DNA of 64,000 nucleotides from Myxococcales bacterium (lineage in GTDB: Bacteria > Myxococcota_A > Polyangia > Haliangiales > Haliangiaceae): the NCBI GenBank assembly GCA_947483555.1, contig CANKMW010000012.1:1-64000 (forward strand), in the 5' to 3' direction. Position 1 is the first letter of the stretch. Each line of letters begins with the position of its first letter. This document shows positions 63,839 to 64,000 of this stretch, piece by piece. The notes under the pieces are model-generated. The model was not told the DNA's origin, searched no databases, and saw only the letters and a list, made by a program, of their open reading frames with translations. The position numbers were made by a program, and so were the translations under genes.

Positions 63839-64000
63839 ATGGTCACGCGCCGAACACGGCTACTCTTAGCGTTGCTGGTCGGGTCCCCGTCCGTCACCTC
63901 GTGCGACGGCGCCAGCGACTCGATCGTCGATGCCGCGGTGGGCGACGCGACCTCGGCGATCGACGCCGGGGCCGGGGCCGGGATCGATGCGCGACCGCCG
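63839..64000 (+). CDS. Lipoprotein, cut by window end
   Basis: ATG at 63839 opens MVTRRTRLLLALLVG then SPSVTSCDG, a signal peptide with a Cys (TSC) that looks like a lipobox, followed by an Asp/Ala/Gly linker (IDAGAGAGIDARPP) like the other lipoproteins here. Only the first 54 codons are present, so the domain and function are unknown. The codon use includes rare CTA and TTA near the start. Confidence 0.6.
   Translation, partial: MVTRRTRLLLALLVGSPSVTSCDGASDSIVDAAVGDATSAIDAGAGAGIDARPP

Overview
The window is about 64 kb of very GC-rich, densely coding DNA, most probably from the Myxococcota (Polyangia, near the Haliangium/Kofleriaceae or Nannocystis side). Reasons seen in the sequence: a secreted protein with a MYXO-CTERM-like tail, a FecR-type anti-sigma factor carrying what looks like an AgmX/PglI C-terminal domain, Cys-rich repeat lipoproteins, several Ser/Thr kinases and FHA regulators, and many lipoproteins with Asp/Gly/Ala linkers after the lipobox Cys. 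This placement is an inference; no rRNA is present.

Layout. 0-1.6 kb: a tyrosine integrase sits at the 3' side of an initiator tRNA-fMet, with a strong hairpin between them. 1.65-9.8 kb: a small membrane protein, a lipoprotein isoamylase, a Cys-rich repeat lipoprotein, then a CHASE2 adenylate cyclase followed by a HAD hydrolase. 9.9-14.8 kb: a VWA/MopE-repeat surface protein, a lipoprotein, a VQR-motif protein, and a coupled BKACE plus inositol-phosphatase-family pair. 14.8-19.8 kb: two tandem VWA lipoprotein paralogues divergent from an ECF sigma/FecR anti-sigma operon with a good autoregulatory promoter. 19.8-28.3 kb: pmbA-tldD, then a leftward run M50 protease, scpA, scpB, rluB and an orphan tandem-BMC shell protein. 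28.3-33.9 kb: a repeat element, xerD, a lipoprotein with a Lon-type (S16) protease domain, and a DUF4157 protein. 34-38.6 kb: a planctomycete-like DUF1549/DUF1501/cytochrome trio.

38.9-59.8 kb holds the most interesting signal. A four-gene module occurs twice: an FHA transcription regulator divergent from a transmembrane Ser/Thr kinase, a signal-peptide/TPR/two-helix membrane protein and a lipoprotein with a shared six-Cys motif. The copies differ in regulator output domain (sigma54 AAA+ versus winged helix) and in the lipoprotein's C-terminal domain. Between them lie a 571-residue helical-repeat protein, small lipoproteins, a 2158-residue secreted beta-repeat/LamG protein, and a trypsin-like protease whose catalytic domain is split by an inserted delta-60-repeat region.

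59.8-64 kb: a VWA lipoprotein, a metallo-beta-lactamase-fold lipoprotein, a decayed IS91-family remnant, an exo/endonuclease/phosphatase lipoprotein with a CBM20-like tail, and the start of another lipoprotein cut by the window end. The overall theme is cell-surface and envelope biology: about a third of the genes encode predicted lipoproteins or secreted proteins, regulated by ECF sigma, kinase and FHA systems. Mobile DNA is limited to the integrase, an IS21 istB scrap, an IS91 scrap and small inverted-repeat elements.
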